Source of the DNA: Desulfobulbus sp. Tol-SR
GTDB lineage: Bacteria > Desulfobacterota > Desulfobulbia > Desulfobulbales > Desulfocapsaceae
Assembly: GCA_000769715.1 (NCBI GenBank)
Contig: JROS01000039.1
Location: 62,001-126,000 of the forward strand
Reading direction: 5' to 3'
Length of the DNA: 64,000 nt
The position numbers and the translations under genes were made by a program. A model generated the notes under the pieces. That model searched no databases. It was not told the DNA's origin and saw only the letters and a program-made list of their open reading frames with translations. Positions 26,297 to 35,247 of this stretch are shown here, piece by piece. The first letter of the stretch is position 1, and each line of letters opens with the position of its first letter.

Positions 26297-29200
26297 ATGA
26301 GTACCGAAGCCACCATCTCCAGACCGAAAAACCGTATCCGGGTCATCACCGCCACCTCGCTCTTTGACGGCCACGACGTCTCCACCAATATCATCCGCAG
26401 GATCCTGCAGGACAGCGGCGTCGAGGTGATCCATCTCGCCCATAACCGCTCCGTTCAGGAACTGGTCGAAACCGCGATCGAAGAGGACGCCCAGGGCATC
26501 GCCATGTCCAGTTACCAGGGCGGGCATATGGAGTCGTTCAAATACATGATCGACCTCCTGCGCGAGAAGAAGGCCTCCCATATCAAGGTGTTCGGGGGCG
26601 GAGGCGGGGTTATCGTCGCTGACGAGATCAAGGAGCTCGAGGCCTATGGCGTGACCAAGATCTATTCCCCCGAGGATGGGGCGGCGATGGGTCTGCAGGG
26701 GATGGCCGATCACATGATCAGTCTGCTCGACTTCTCGACCCTGCCTTTTCACAGCTTCGATGTCAACAACCTGCACAGCGCCAACGAGATGGTGATCGCC
26801 GGGTTCATCACCGCCGTTCAGCAGATCAAGGCCGGCCAAGTTACCGGACTCGACGGCCTGATCGAAGCGATCCGGCCTCTGGCCGACAAACACAATCCAC
26901 CGGTCATCGGCATCACCGGCACCGGCGGGGCCGGCAAATCGTCGCTCACCGACGAGATCATCCTGCGTTTCCTCCACGACATGCAGGACCTCACCATCGC
27001 CGTCATCTGCTGCGATCCTTCGCGCCGCAAGACCGGGGGGGCGCTCCTCGGCGACCGGATCCGCATGAATTCGATCTCCACCTCATCCCGGGTCTATATG
27101 CGCAGCCTGGCCACCCGGGAATCGGCGACCGAGATCTCCGAGGCCCTGCCGGAGGCGATCATGGTCGCCAAGGCCGCCGATTTCGACCTGATCATCGTCG
27201 AGACCGCCGGCATCGGTCAGGGCGATTCGAAGATCACCGAACTCGCCGATGTCTCGATCTACGTGATGACCAGCGAGTTTGGCGCCCCGTCGCAACTCGA
27301 GAAGATCGACATGCTCGACTACGCCGACATCATCGTCGTCAACAAATTCGAGAAAAAGGGCAGCGACGACGCGATCCGCGATATCCGCAAACAGGTGCAA
27401 CGCAACCGCAAGGCCTTCGACACCAGGCCCGAGGAATTCCCGGTATACGGCACCATCGCCTCGAAATTCAACGACGACGGCGTCACCGCCCTCTACCATG
27501 GCATCATCGAGCAGTTGAACAGCAAAAAAGGCTGTGATCTCAAATCCACCATCCCCAGACCGGCCCTGAAGACCTCGTCGTCGAAGGCCATCGTCATCCC
27601 GCCGGACCGGACCCGCTACCTGTCGGAGATCACCGAGGCGATCAGGAAATACCACCGCAAGACCGCAGACCAGGCCGACAAGGTCCGCCGGCGCTGGCAT
27701 CTGCTTGAAACCGCAGACCTTTTATCGCAGGAAGAGCAGGAGAACGGCACGCAGCTGCTCGACCTCCTGAAACAGAAGGCGGAAGCGATTGCCGACCAGC
27801 TCGAGAAGGAGACCGCCGGCCTGGTGCAATCATGGCCGAAGATGCAGCAGGCCTACTCCGGCGACGATTACGTCTACACCGTGCGGGGCAACGAACTGCG
27901 GGTGCCGCTCTACACCGAGTCGCTGTCGCACACCCGGATCCCCAAGATCTCCCTGCCGAAATTCAAGGATCCGGGCGATATCTTCACCTGGCTGCGCAAG
28001 GAGAACCTCCCCGGCTACTTCCCCTTCACCGGCGGCGTCTTCCCGCTGAAGCGGACCAACGAGGACCCGACCCGGATGTTCGCCGGCGAGGGCGGGCCGC
28101 TGCAGACCAACCGGCGCTTCAAACTGCTGTCCGAAAACTATCCGGCCAAACGGTTGTCGACCGCCTTCGATTCGGTGACCCTGTACGGCTGGGATCCCGA
28201 TGTCCGCCCCGATATCTACGGCAAGATCGGCACCTCCGGGGTCAGCATCTGCACCCTCGACGACGTCAAGCAGCTCTATGACGGCTTCGATCTCTGTTCC
28301 CCCACCACCTCGGTGTCGATGACGATCAACGGCCCGGCCCCGATCATCCTGGCGATGTTCATGAACACCGCCATCGATCAACAGGTCGATCGTTTCGTTA
28401 CGGAAAGAGGCCGCCGACCGGACGACGACGAACTGCAGCAGATCCGCGCCACCGTCCTCTCCAATGTCCGCGGGACGGTGCAGGCCGATATCCTCAAGGA
28501 AGACCAGGGCCAGAACACCTGCATCTTCTCGATCGATTTCGCCCTGCGGATGATGGGCGACATCCAGGAGTTCTTCATCAGAAACAATGTCCGCAACTTC
28601 TATTCGGTATCGGTCTCCGGCTACCATATCGCCGAGGCCGGCGCCAACCCGATCACCCAGCTGGCCCTGACCCTGTCCAACGGTTTCACCTACGTCGAGT
28701 ACTATCTCGCCCGGGGCATGGACATCAACCAGATCGCCCCCAACCTGTCGTTCTTCTTCTCCAACGGGATGGAACCGGAGTATACCGTCATCGGCCGGGT
28801 GGCCCGGCGGATCTGGGCCGTCGCCATGCGGGATAAATACGGCGCCGATGAAGGCGGGCAGCGGCTCAAGTACCATATCCAGACCTCCGGTCGGTCGCTG
28901 CACAGCCAGGAGATCCAGTTCAACGACATCCGCACCACCCTCCAGGCGCTGTGCGCGATCTACGACAACTGCAACAGCCTCCACACCAACGCCTACGACG
29001 AGGCCATCACCACCCCGAGCGCGGAATCGGTGCGCCGGGCCCTGGCGATCCAGCTGATCATCAACCGCGAGTGGGGCCTCGCCAAAAACGAGAACATGAA
29101 CCAGGGGAGTTTTGTCGTCGAAGAGCTGACCGATTTGGTCGAGGACGCCGTCCTCGCCGAGTTCGACCGGATCACCGAGCGCGGCGGGGTCCTGGGGGCG

Positions 29201-29575
29201 ATGGAGACCGGCTACCAGCGCAGCAAGATCCAGGAGGAATCGCTGTATTACGAGGCCCTGAAACACTCGGGCGAGTATCCGATCATCGGCGTCAACACCT
29301 TCCGCAACCCGGACGCCAATTTCGATGAGGAGAACGCCAAGCTGAAACTCGCCCGCGCTTCAGACGAGGAGAAGGACGAACAGCTGCGGCGGCTGGCCCA
29401 ATTCCACGAACGGCATCGGGATCAGGCGCCGGGGGAGTTGCGCCAGCTGCAGAAGACGGCCCTTGAAGGCGGCAATATCTTTGCCCAGATGATTCAGACC
29501 GTACGCCATTGCAGTCTCGGCCAGATTACCGGCGCCCTCTATGAGGTCGGCGGCCGCTACCGCAGGAATATGTAA
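26297..29575 (+). CDS. icmF: Fused isobutyryl-CoA mutase IcmF
   Basis: Coenzyme-B12 radical enzyme interconverting isobutyryl-CoA and n-butyryl-CoA, 1092 residues. In order it has a B12-binding domain (residues about 10-140, His in 'LFDGHD', '[11 protein letters not shown]'), a MeaI-type GTPase chaperone (P-loop '[13 protein letters not shown]', 'VVNKFEKKG') and the catalytic mutase barrel (from about 560). At the two positions that separate the substrates in the family, Phe582 ('GGVFPLK') and Gln739 ('GQNTCIF') are present, where methylmalonyl-CoA mutase has Tyr and Arg, so isobutyryl/butyryl-CoA is favoured over methylmalonyl-CoA. AAGGAG lies five bases before the ATG. Confidence 0.94.
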   Translation: MSTEATISRPKNRIRVITATSLFDGHDVSTNIIRRILQDSGVEVIHLAHNRSVQELVETAIEEDAQGIAMSSYQGGHMESFKYMIDLLREKKASHIKVFGGGGGVIVADEIKELEAYGVTKIYSPEDGAAMGLQGMADHMISLLDFSTLPFHSFDVNNLHSANEMVIAGFITAVQQIKAGQVTGLDGLIEAIRPLADKHNPPVIGITGTGGAGKSSLTDEIILRFLHDMQDLTIAVICCDPSRRKTGGALLGDRIRMNSISTSSRVYMRSLATRESATEISEALPEAIMVAKAADFDLIIVETAGIGQGDSKITELADVSIYVMTSEFGAPSQLEKIDMLDYADIIVVNKFEKKGSDDAIRDIRKQVQRNRKAFDTRPEEFPVYGTIASKFNDDGVTALYHGIIEQLNSKKGCDLKSTIPRPALKTSSSKAIVIPPDRTRYLSEITEAIRKYHRKTADQADKVRRRWHLLETADLLSQEEQENGTQLLDLLKQKAEAIADQLEKETAGLVQSWPKMQQAYSGDDYVYTVRGNELRVPLYTESLSHTRIPKISLPKFKDPGDIFTWLRKENLPGYFPFTGGVFPLKRTNEDPTRMFAGEGGPLQTNRRFKLLSENYPAKRLSTAFDSVTLYGWDPDVRPDIYGKIGTSGVSICTLDDVKQLYDGFDLCSPTTSVSMTINGPAPIILAMFMNTAIDQQVDRFVTERGRRPDDDELQQIRATVLSNVRGTVQADILKEDQGQNTCIFSIDFALRMMGDIQEFFIRNNVRNFYSVSVSGYHIAEAGANPITQLALTLSNGFTYVEYYLARGMDINQIAPNLSFFFSNGMEPEYTVIGRVARRIWAVAMRDKYGADEGGQRLKYHIQTSGRSLHSQEIQFNDIRTTLQALCAIYDNCNSLHTNAYDEAITTPSAESVRRALAIQLIINREWGLAKNENMNQGSFVVEELTDLVEDAVLAEFDRITERGGVLGAMETGYQRSKIQEESLYYEALKHSGEYPIIGVNTFRNPDANFDEENAKLKLARASDEEKDEQLRRLAQFHERHRDQAPGELRQLQKTALEGGNIFAQMIQTVRHCSLGQITGALYEVGGRYRRNM

Positions 29576-29592
29576 AAACAAAACCCACCGAC

Positions 29593-29627
29593 AGGCCGGC
29601 CTTTCCCCGACCAGGAAAGGCCGGCCT
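29593..29627. terminator. Terminator between convergent icmF and the racemase-like gene
   Basis: Perfect 14-bp stem AGGCCGGCCTTTCC/GGAAAGGCCGGCCT with a seven-base loop. On the minus strand the hairpin is followed at a distance of eight bases by a T-rich run (the A-rich stretch at 29573-29583), so it should end the leftward gene. It can probably serve icmF too. Confidence 0.75.
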
Positions 29628-29641
29628 CGACGGACTGGGGG

Positions 29642-30790
29642 TTAAATTACCCCTCGTGCCAGAAAGTCATCAATCTCCCCGTCGGTATACCCCAGTTCGA
29701 GCAGGATTTCTCTGGTATGTTCCCCGAAATCGACGGGAGGAGTACGCAGCGAGCCGGGAGTCTCACTCAATTTGACGGGGATGCCGAGTGCCTTGCTGAG
29801 GGTGCCGTCACGCTGCAGCACGGGGACGATCATCTCCCGTTCGAGGAAGAGCGGGTCGCGCAGCACCTCCTCATACCCTTGAATCCGTGAGTGACAGACC
29901 TCGACTTCGAGGAACTCCTCTTCCCACTCCTCCAGGCTCTTCCCGGCGAAGGTTTTGCGCATGAAGGCAATGATCTCCTGCCGCCTCCCCTCGTCATACT
30001 GGAGGCCGGTATATTCCGGGACCCCCAGATGTTCGCAGAGGTTCCGCCAGAACCGCTCTTCCACCGCACCGATGGCAAGGTACTTGTGGTCCGAGGTTTC
30101 GTAGGTATTGTAGCAGGCGAAGCGATGCGAGAGTTTGGTCTCCGATCGTTCGTAACGCTGCCCGGTCAACTTGGTAAAAAACGAGGGCAGGGTCAGATAG
30201 CCGATCATTCCATCGGTCATCGAAATATCTATATACTGGCCCTCTCCGGTTTTTTCCCGAGCGAACAGGGCCAGCAGAATGCCGATCACCGCGTTCATGC
30301 TGCCGCCGGCGATATCGGCGAACTGGACGCCGGGGATGGAAGGGGGACGTCCTTTTTCACCGATCAGATCGAGGACGCCGGAAATGCTCAGATAATTGAC
30401 ATCATGACCGACCCGGTCCCACATCGGCCCGGTCTGACCGTAGCCGGTGATCGAACAGTAGACGACGCCGGGATTCACGGCCTTCACCGTCTCGTAATCA
30501 ACCCCGAGAGTCTTGACCACCCCCGGACGGAAGCCTTCGAGGATGACATCGGTTTTGCTCGCCAGGGCCAGAAAAATGGCTTTTCCTTCCCGGGTCTTGA
30601 GATTGAGCGAGACATGCCGTTTATTGCGGCTGATCTCCTTGAAGAACATCCCGTCGGATTGGAATTTCTTCCCTTCGACGGCAATAACCTCGGCCCCATG
30701 ATCAGCCAGGATCATCGAACAGTATGGACCAGGCAGCAATCTCGACAGATCGAGAACCCGGATTCCGGTCAAGGCCCCTTGTGATAGCAT
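29642..30790 (-). CDS. CaiB/BaiF-family protein, alpha-methylacyl-CoA racemase-like
   Basis: Family III CoA-transferase fold, 382 residues. Segments 'LLPGPYCSMILADHGAEVI', 'VILEGFRPGVVKTLG', 'YCSITGYGQTGP' and 'ISMTDGMIGYL' are typical. Both residues used by 2-methylacyl-CoA racemases can be matched: His in 'RVGHDVNYL' and Asp in 'VQFADIAGGSM'. The 'GVDY' pattern of racemases and the context of a branched-acid island favour a racemase over a CoA-transferase, but the two cannot be separated firmly by eye. It converges on icmF. The ATG at 30790 follows a GGGGA sequence. Confidence 0.8.
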   Translation of the reverse strand: MLSQGALTGIRVLDLSRLLPGPYCSMILADHGAEVIAVEGKKFQSDGMFFKEISRNKRHVSLNLKTREGKAIFLALASKTDVILEGFRPGVVKTLGVDYETVKAVNPGVVYCSITGYGQTGPMWDRVGHDVNYLSISGVLDLIGEKGRPPSIPGVQFADIAGGSMNAVIGILLALFAREKTGEGQYIDISMTDGMIGYLTLPSFFTKLTGQRYERSETKLSHRFACYNTYETSDHKYLAIGAVEERFWRNLCEHLGVPEYTGLQYDEGRRQEIIAFMRKTFAGKSLEEWEEEFLEVEVCHSRIQGYEEVLRDPLFLEREMIVPVLQRDGTLSKALGIPVKLSETPGSLRTPPVDFGEHTREILLELGYTDGEIDDFLARGVI

Positions 30791-30936
30791 ATTCTTCCCC
30801 TTCTGCGACAAAATTTATTTTCCTGTAGAGTGGTTCCGTAACCTGTGGTTTGTCTATTGTATTGTATGATGAAACAGGCGGGAGACAAAGCTATTTGACG
30901 AGGCAATGAAGATGGCCGGAGAACGGTGCCAAGGAA

Positions 30937-31140
30937 TTATTCACCGAACAGATCTGTTCTCTGGACCACCCAGCACAGCAGAAATCCCCCGATCATCACG
31001 ACCAGGCCGATGACCCGCAGGTGGCCGGCCGGAGTCTGGCTGAGTTTGGCCAGCCAGCCACGCATGGCCTCGGGAAAGGCGACATAGGGCAGGCCTTCAA
31101 GGATAAACACCATGCCGACAAGGAGAAGAAGCAGTTTCAT
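30937..31140 (-). CDS. DUF2065 (YjeT-like) small membrane protein
   Basis: Small inner-membrane protein of 67 residues with two hydrophobic segments ('KLLLLLVGMVFILEGLPYVAFP' at the N-terminus and 'IGLVVMIGGFLLCWVV' near the end). This matches the DUF2065/YjeT family in length and layout. The function is unknown. It diverges from purM. Confidence 0.75.
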   Translation of the reverse strand: MKLLLLLVGMVFILEGLPYVAFPEAMRGWLAKLSQTPAGHLRVIGLVVMIGGFLLCWVVQRTDLFGE

Positions 31141-31222
31141 GGCCGCTTTCTACCAGAGCCGGCAAGGGAATTCAAGTGATGCCGGGCCTCCCCCCGTCTT
31201 TTTGCGACCCGGTGCAATTGCA

Positions 31223-31251
31223 TTGCATTTTCACCACAGGGCTAATACTAT
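31223..31251 (+). promoter_or_regulatory. Candidate promoter of purM
   Basis: TTGCAT at 31223-31228 and TACTAT at 31246-31251 are separated by 17 bases and lie 67 bp before the purM ATG. Both boxes are imperfect. Confidence 0.35.
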
Positions 31252-31317
31252 GTTGCAAAACTTCGATGAACCGTTCCGTTTTTTACGGATTTCAATTTTA
31301 CTCTCAAGAAGCACATC

Positions 31318-32373
31318 ATGACCGAAACACATCCGTCCAGATACAGCGAGGCCGGCGTCGACATCGACAAGGGCAATGCCTTTGTCAAAGGGATTAAAGA
31401 GATCGTCGCCTCCACTCACCAGACCGGGGTCCTGAACGACATCGGCGGTTTCTCCGCCCACTATGCCATCGACCTCAACAAATACCGACAGCCGGTCCTC
31501 GTCACCTCGACGGACGGCGTCGGGACCAAACTGGTCATCGCCCATCTCTGCAACAAACACGACACCATCGGCATCGACCTTGTGGCGATGTGCGTCAACG
31601 ATATCATCGTCGGCGGCGCCACCCCCTTGTGTTTTCTCGATTATTTTGCCGTCGGCCGGCTGGATGTGGCAATGGCCACGGAGATCGTCAAGGGGATCGC
31701 CGAGGGATGCCGTCAGGCCAAATGTTCGCTGGTCGGCGGGGAGACTGCCGAGATGCCCGGCCTGTACCGCGGCAACGATTATGATCTTGCCGGCTTCGTT
31801 ACCGGCATCGTCAATCGTGACGCCATCATCGACGGGTCCGATATCCGTGTCGGTAACGCCATCATCGGCCTCGCCTCCAGCGGCCTCCACTCCAACGGCT
31901 ATTCACTGGTGCGCAAGATCTGTTTCGACGAGGTCGGTCTCACCGTCGACCAGTATGTAGAAGAGTTGGGCTGCACCCTCGGCGAGGAACTCCTGAAGCC
32001 GACCAGGATCTATGTCCAGTCCGTCCTCAAGGTCCTCCGGAATTACAAGATCAACGGCATGGTCCACAACACCGGCGGCGGATTCATCGACAACATCCCG
32101 AGGATTCTGCCCCAGGGCTGCAAGGCCGTCATCCATACGACACGCTGGCCGCAGCCGCCCATCTTCACCTTTCTGGCCGAAAAGGGGCAGGTGCCGGCCG
32201 CGGAGATGTACCGTACCTTCAACATGGGCATCGGCTTGATGGCGGTGGTCGACGAGAATCAGGCGACGGACATCTGTCACCATTTCAACGCCGTCGGTGA
32301 ACAGGCATTCATTATCGGCGAGATTGTCCAGAAAGACCCCAACGGCACCGTCGACGTCGACCTGGTCGACTGA
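31318..32373 (+). CDS. purM: Phosphoribosylformylglycinamidine cyclo-ligase
   Basis: AIR synthetase, step five of purine synthesis, 351 residues. 'YSEAGVDIDKGNAFV', 'TSTDGVGTKLVIA', 'CVNDIIVGGATPLCFLDYFAVG' (about residues 97-118), 'GGETAEMPGLY' and 'GLASSGLHSNGYSLVRK' match the family throughout. Purine genes are not adjacent, so it stands as a single-gene unit with a strong terminator after it. Confidence 0.97.
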   Translation: MTETHPSRYSEAGVDIDKGNAFVKGIKEIVASTHQTGVLNDIGGFSAHYAIDLNKYRQPVLVTSTDGVGTKLVIAHLCNKHDTIGIDLVAMCVNDIIVGGATPLCFLDYFAVGRLDVAMATEIVKGIAEGCRQAKCSLVGGETAEMPGLYRGNDYDLAGFVTGIVNRDAIIDGSDIRVGNAIIGLASSGLHSNGYSLVRKICFDEVGLTVDQYVEELGCTLGEELLKPTRIYVQSVLKVLRNYKINGMVHNTGGGFIDNIPRILPQGCKAVIHTTRWPQPPIFTFLAEKGQVPAAEMYRTFNMGIGLMAVVDENQATDICHHFNAVGEQAFIIGEIVQKDPNGTVDVDLVD

Positions 32374-32393
32374 AACTGAAATCTTCCGGGAGC

Positions 32394-32430
32394 AAAAAAA
32401 AAGGCCCTGCATCGGCGATGCAGGGCCTTT
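32394..32430. terminator. Bidirectional terminator between purM and mogA
   Basis: Perfect 14-bp stem AAAGGCCCTGCATC/GATGCAGGGCCTTT with a three-base loop at 32400-32430. A run of A on its left side gives a T-run on the minus strand, and TTT plus a T-rich stretch follow on the plus strand. It separates convergent genes. Confidence 0.9.
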
Positions 32431-32436
32431 GAATTT

Positions 32437-32976
32437 TCAGCTGCCGCAGTCAGCGGTACCGCCGCCGATCTTTTCCAGGGCATGCGGCAGGACCGGCAGG
32501 ATCACCTCGATGTTCTCCCTCGCCGCCTTCAGACTGCCGGGGAGATTGATGATCAGGGTCCGGCCGCGGATGCCGGCCTTGCCCCGCGACAGCATGGCAT
32601 GCGGGGTTTTGCGGAGGCTTTCCGCCCGCATCGCCTCGGCCATTCCCGGCACCTCCCTGTCGATGACCTGGAGCATCGCCTCCGGAGTTACATCGGTCGG
32701 TGCCACCCCGGTGCCGCCGGTCGTGACGATGAGATGGACCGCCTGCCGATCGGCCAGATCGATCAGGGCATCGACAATGACCGGCAGTTGATCGGGAATG
32801 ATCGCATAGGACTGCAGCACATACCCTTGCTGTCGCAGGCAACCCACCAGATAGGGACCGCTGGTATCCTCCCGCTCACCGCGCGATCCCTTGTCGCTCA
32901 AGGTCAGCACCGCGAAGGAATACGCCGGGGGAGAGACCGCCTCCGCCGACTGCCGGTCCTGTCCGTTATTCTTCAT
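32437..32976 (-). CDS. mogA: Molybdopterin adenylyltransferase (MogA/MoaB family)
   Basis: Activates molybdopterin by adenylation during molybdenum cofactor synthesis, 179 residues. The MoCF-binding motifs 'AVLTLSDKGSRGEREDTSGP', 'LIVTTGGTGVAPTDVTPEA' and 'GRTLIINLPGSLKAARE' are clear. The ATG at 32976 lies inside the end of the upstream EF-G-like gene, overlapping by 11 bases, which suggests translational coupling. A TTG at 32991 would add five residues but shows no ribosome site. MoaB-type proteins are very similar, so the exact subfamily is uncertain. Confidence 0.87.
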   Translation of the reverse strand: MKNNGQDRQSAEAVSPPAYSFAVLTLSDKGSRGEREDTSGPYLVGCLRQQGYVLQSYAIIPDQLPVIVDALIDLADRQAVHLIVTTGGTGVAPTDVTPEAMLQVIDREVPGMAEAMRAESLRKTPHAMLSRGKAGIRGRTLIINLPGSLKAARENIEVILPVLPHALEKIGGGTADCGS

Positions 32977-35029
32977 TCCTGCGCTCGGCAATGATTTTTT
33001 CGGCGATCTGGGCCGGGACCTCCTCGTAGTGGGAGAAGGAGACGGTGAAACTGCCGAGTCCGCCTGTCATCGAGGTCAGATCGGTGGCGTAGGTCTGGAT
33101 CTCCGCCATCGGCACCTGGGCGTTGATGATCTCGGACTTGGCATCCGAATCCATTCCCATCACCTTCCCCCGTCGCGAATTCAGGTCGCCCATGACATCG
33201 CCGACATGGTCCTTGCCGACCTTGATCACCATGTTCATGTAAGGTTCGAGCAGTACCAGGCCGGCCTCCTGGGCCCCCTTCTTGAATGCCAGCGACCCGG
33301 CGATCTTGAAGGCCATTTCCGAGGAGTCGACGTTGTGGTAGGAACCGTCGACGAGGGCGATCTTGACATCGATCACCGGATACCCGGCGAGAACGCCCCT
33401 TTCCATCGCCTCCTGGATCCCCTTGTCGACCGCAGGCCGATATTGCTGCGGGATGACGCCGCCGACGATCTGGTCGACAAATTCATAGCCGCCGCCGGGG
33501 AGCGGAGAAATCTCGACCCAGCAGTCGCCATACTGGCCGCGGCCGCCGCTCTGCTTCTTGTGTTTACCCTGCACCCGTGCTGAACCGCGGATCGTCTCCA
33601 TATAGGGGATCTTCGGCAGGGCCAGCTCCATTTCGACGCCGAATTTCTTCTTGATCCGCGAGCCGACGACCTCGAGATGCACCTTGCCGATTCCGGAGAT
33701 CAGGACCTGCTTGGTCTGCTGTTCCCTGGTCAGCCGCAGGGTCAGATCCTCGTCGAGCATCTTCGTGATCGTCGAAAACAGCTTCTCCTCATCCCCTTTC
33801 TTGGCGCTGACGGCAAAGGAAATCACCGGCTGCAGCGCCTCCGGGGATTCGTAGACGATGGGGGCATTGGCGGCGCAGAGGGTGTCGCCGGTCGTCGTCT
33901 CCTTCAGTTTGGCAACGGCGACGATCATCCCCGGGCCGGCACTGTCGACCGGCTTCTGCTCTTTTCCCTCGAGCACATACAGCTGGCCGAAGCGCTCCGC
34001 CGTATTCTTCGTCGCGTTGAAAAAACTGTCCCCCTTCAGTACCCCGGACCAGACCTTGAAGATCGTCAGGCGGCCGGCATAGGGATCGGCCATGGTCTTG
34101 AATACCAGGGCGGAAAACGGCTCATCGGGAGCTGGTTTTCTCTCGGCCTTTTCGTTGCTGCCGGGAACGATGCCGATCCTGGCCGGGCGGTCGGCCGGAG
34201 AGGGCAGATACAGGTTGATGGAGTCCAGAAGTGCCGCCGTCCCTTTGTTGAGCAGGGCCGAACAGACGCAGACCGGAGTGATCAGGGCCTTGGCAACGCC
34301 TGCCCGGAGCCCGGCGAGGATCTCGTCGTCGGTAAGCTCCCCTTCCTCGAGGAATTTTTCGATCAGATCGTCGTCGGTCTCGGCGACACTCTCCATCAAA
34401 TTCTCACGGTACAGCGCCAGCTCATCGGCCAGATCATCCGGCACTGCCGTCTCTTTCAGCGTCCCCTTGCCCCCATCTTCAAACTGATAGGCCTTGCCGG
34501 AAACGACGTCGACGATCCCGCGAAAATGTTCTTCCGCGCCGATGGGAATCTGCACGACGACCGGCTTTACCGGCAGCGCTCCCCTGATCTCCCCGAGCGT
34601 CCGGGAAAAATCGGCGCGCTCCCGGTCCATCTTGTTGATGACGATCATGCTGGGCAGGTTACGCTCGGCCACCATGGTGGCGAATTTGATCGTCTGCCCC
34701 TTGACTCCGAGGATGGCATCGGTGACAAAAACGGCGGCATCGCAGACGTGGGTGGCAAAGAGGGTCTCGTTGAGGAAATTGTCGTCACCGGGGGTGTCGA
34801 TCAGATAGATATCGTGTTTTTTCCAGGAATAGTTGTGGAAGGAGGAGTTGATGGAGATCTTTCGGCTGATTTCCTCGTCGTCATAATCCATCGCCGAATT
34901 GCCGTCATCGACCCTGCCGAGTCGGCTGATCTTGCCGGCGGTGAACAGCATGGCCTCGGCAAGCGACGTCTTGCCACAGTTTCCGTGCCCTACTATTGCG
35001 ATATTCCTGACTGAATTTGTATCCTGCAT
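32966..35029 (-). CDS. Elongation factor G-like GTPase (EF-G paralogue)
   Basis: Translational GTPase of 687 residues. The P-loop reads 'GHGNCGKTSLAEAML' instead of the 'GHVDHGKTT' or 'AHIDAGKTT' types, and 'LIDTPGDDNFLNE' and 'VINKMDRERADF' are the other G motifs. EF-G domains II to V follow ('QTKQVLISGIGKVHLEVV', 'GRGQYGDC'). The divergent P-loop and switch regions mark it as the second EF-G-type protein of these bacteria, not the main elongation factor, which would lie in the str operon. The role of such paralogues is not settled. AGGAG lies seven bases before the ATG. Confidence 0.88.
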   Translation of the reverse strand: MQDTNSVRNIAIVGHGNCGKTSLAEAMLFTAGKISRLGRVDDGNSAMDYDDEEISRKISINSSFHNYSWKKHDIYLIDTPGDDNFLNETLFATHVCDAAVFVTDAILGVKGQTIKFATMVAERNLPSMIVINKMDRERADFSRTLGEIRGALPVKPVVVQIPIGAEEHFRGIVDVVSGKAYQFEDGGKGTLKETAVPDDLADELALYRENLMESVAETDDDLIEKFLEEGELTDDEILAGLRAGVAKALITPVCVCSALLNKGTAALLDSINLYLPSPADRPARIGIVPGSNEKAERKPAPDEPFSALVFKTMADPYAGRLTIFKVWSGVLKGDSFFNATKNTAERFGQLYVLEGKEQKPVDSAGPGMIVAVAKLKETTTGDTLCAANAPIVYESPEALQPVISFAVSAKKGDEEKLFSTITKMLDEDLTLRLTREQQTKQVLISGIGKVHLEVVGSRIKKKFGVEMELALPKIPYMETIRGSARVQGKHKKQSGGRGQYGDCWVEISPLPGGGYEFVDQIVGGVIPQQYRPAVDKGIQEAMERGVLAGYPVIDVKIALVDGSYHNVDSSEMAFKIAGSLAFKKGAQEAGLVLLEPYMNMVIKVGKDHVGDVMGDLNSRRGKVMGMDSDAKSEIINAQVPMAEIQTYATDLTSMTGGLGSFTVSFSHYEEVPAQIAEKIIAERRNEE

Positions 35030-35247
35030 CTGTATCTCCTCAAAATCGACGGTTATTCAATGCCCTCTCCAAATCTCCGAAACACAATATTCAAGGATCT
35101 CCCGACTCCGAACGAAACACATCAGATATATTCAATTCCAAAAGACAAAGTCAAGGATGATCGACATCCGCCGGAAACCTGGAAATAAATAAACTCATAA
35201 GGAAAATGCTGCAGTTCGAATTCAGATGAATGACTGGAAAAAAAGGT

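Noticed and set aside
27830-29266. Antisense open frame of 478 codons under icmF
   Set aside because: It is opposite to the well-conserved mutase domain and shows no recognisable motif, as expected for antisense of GC-rich coding DNA.
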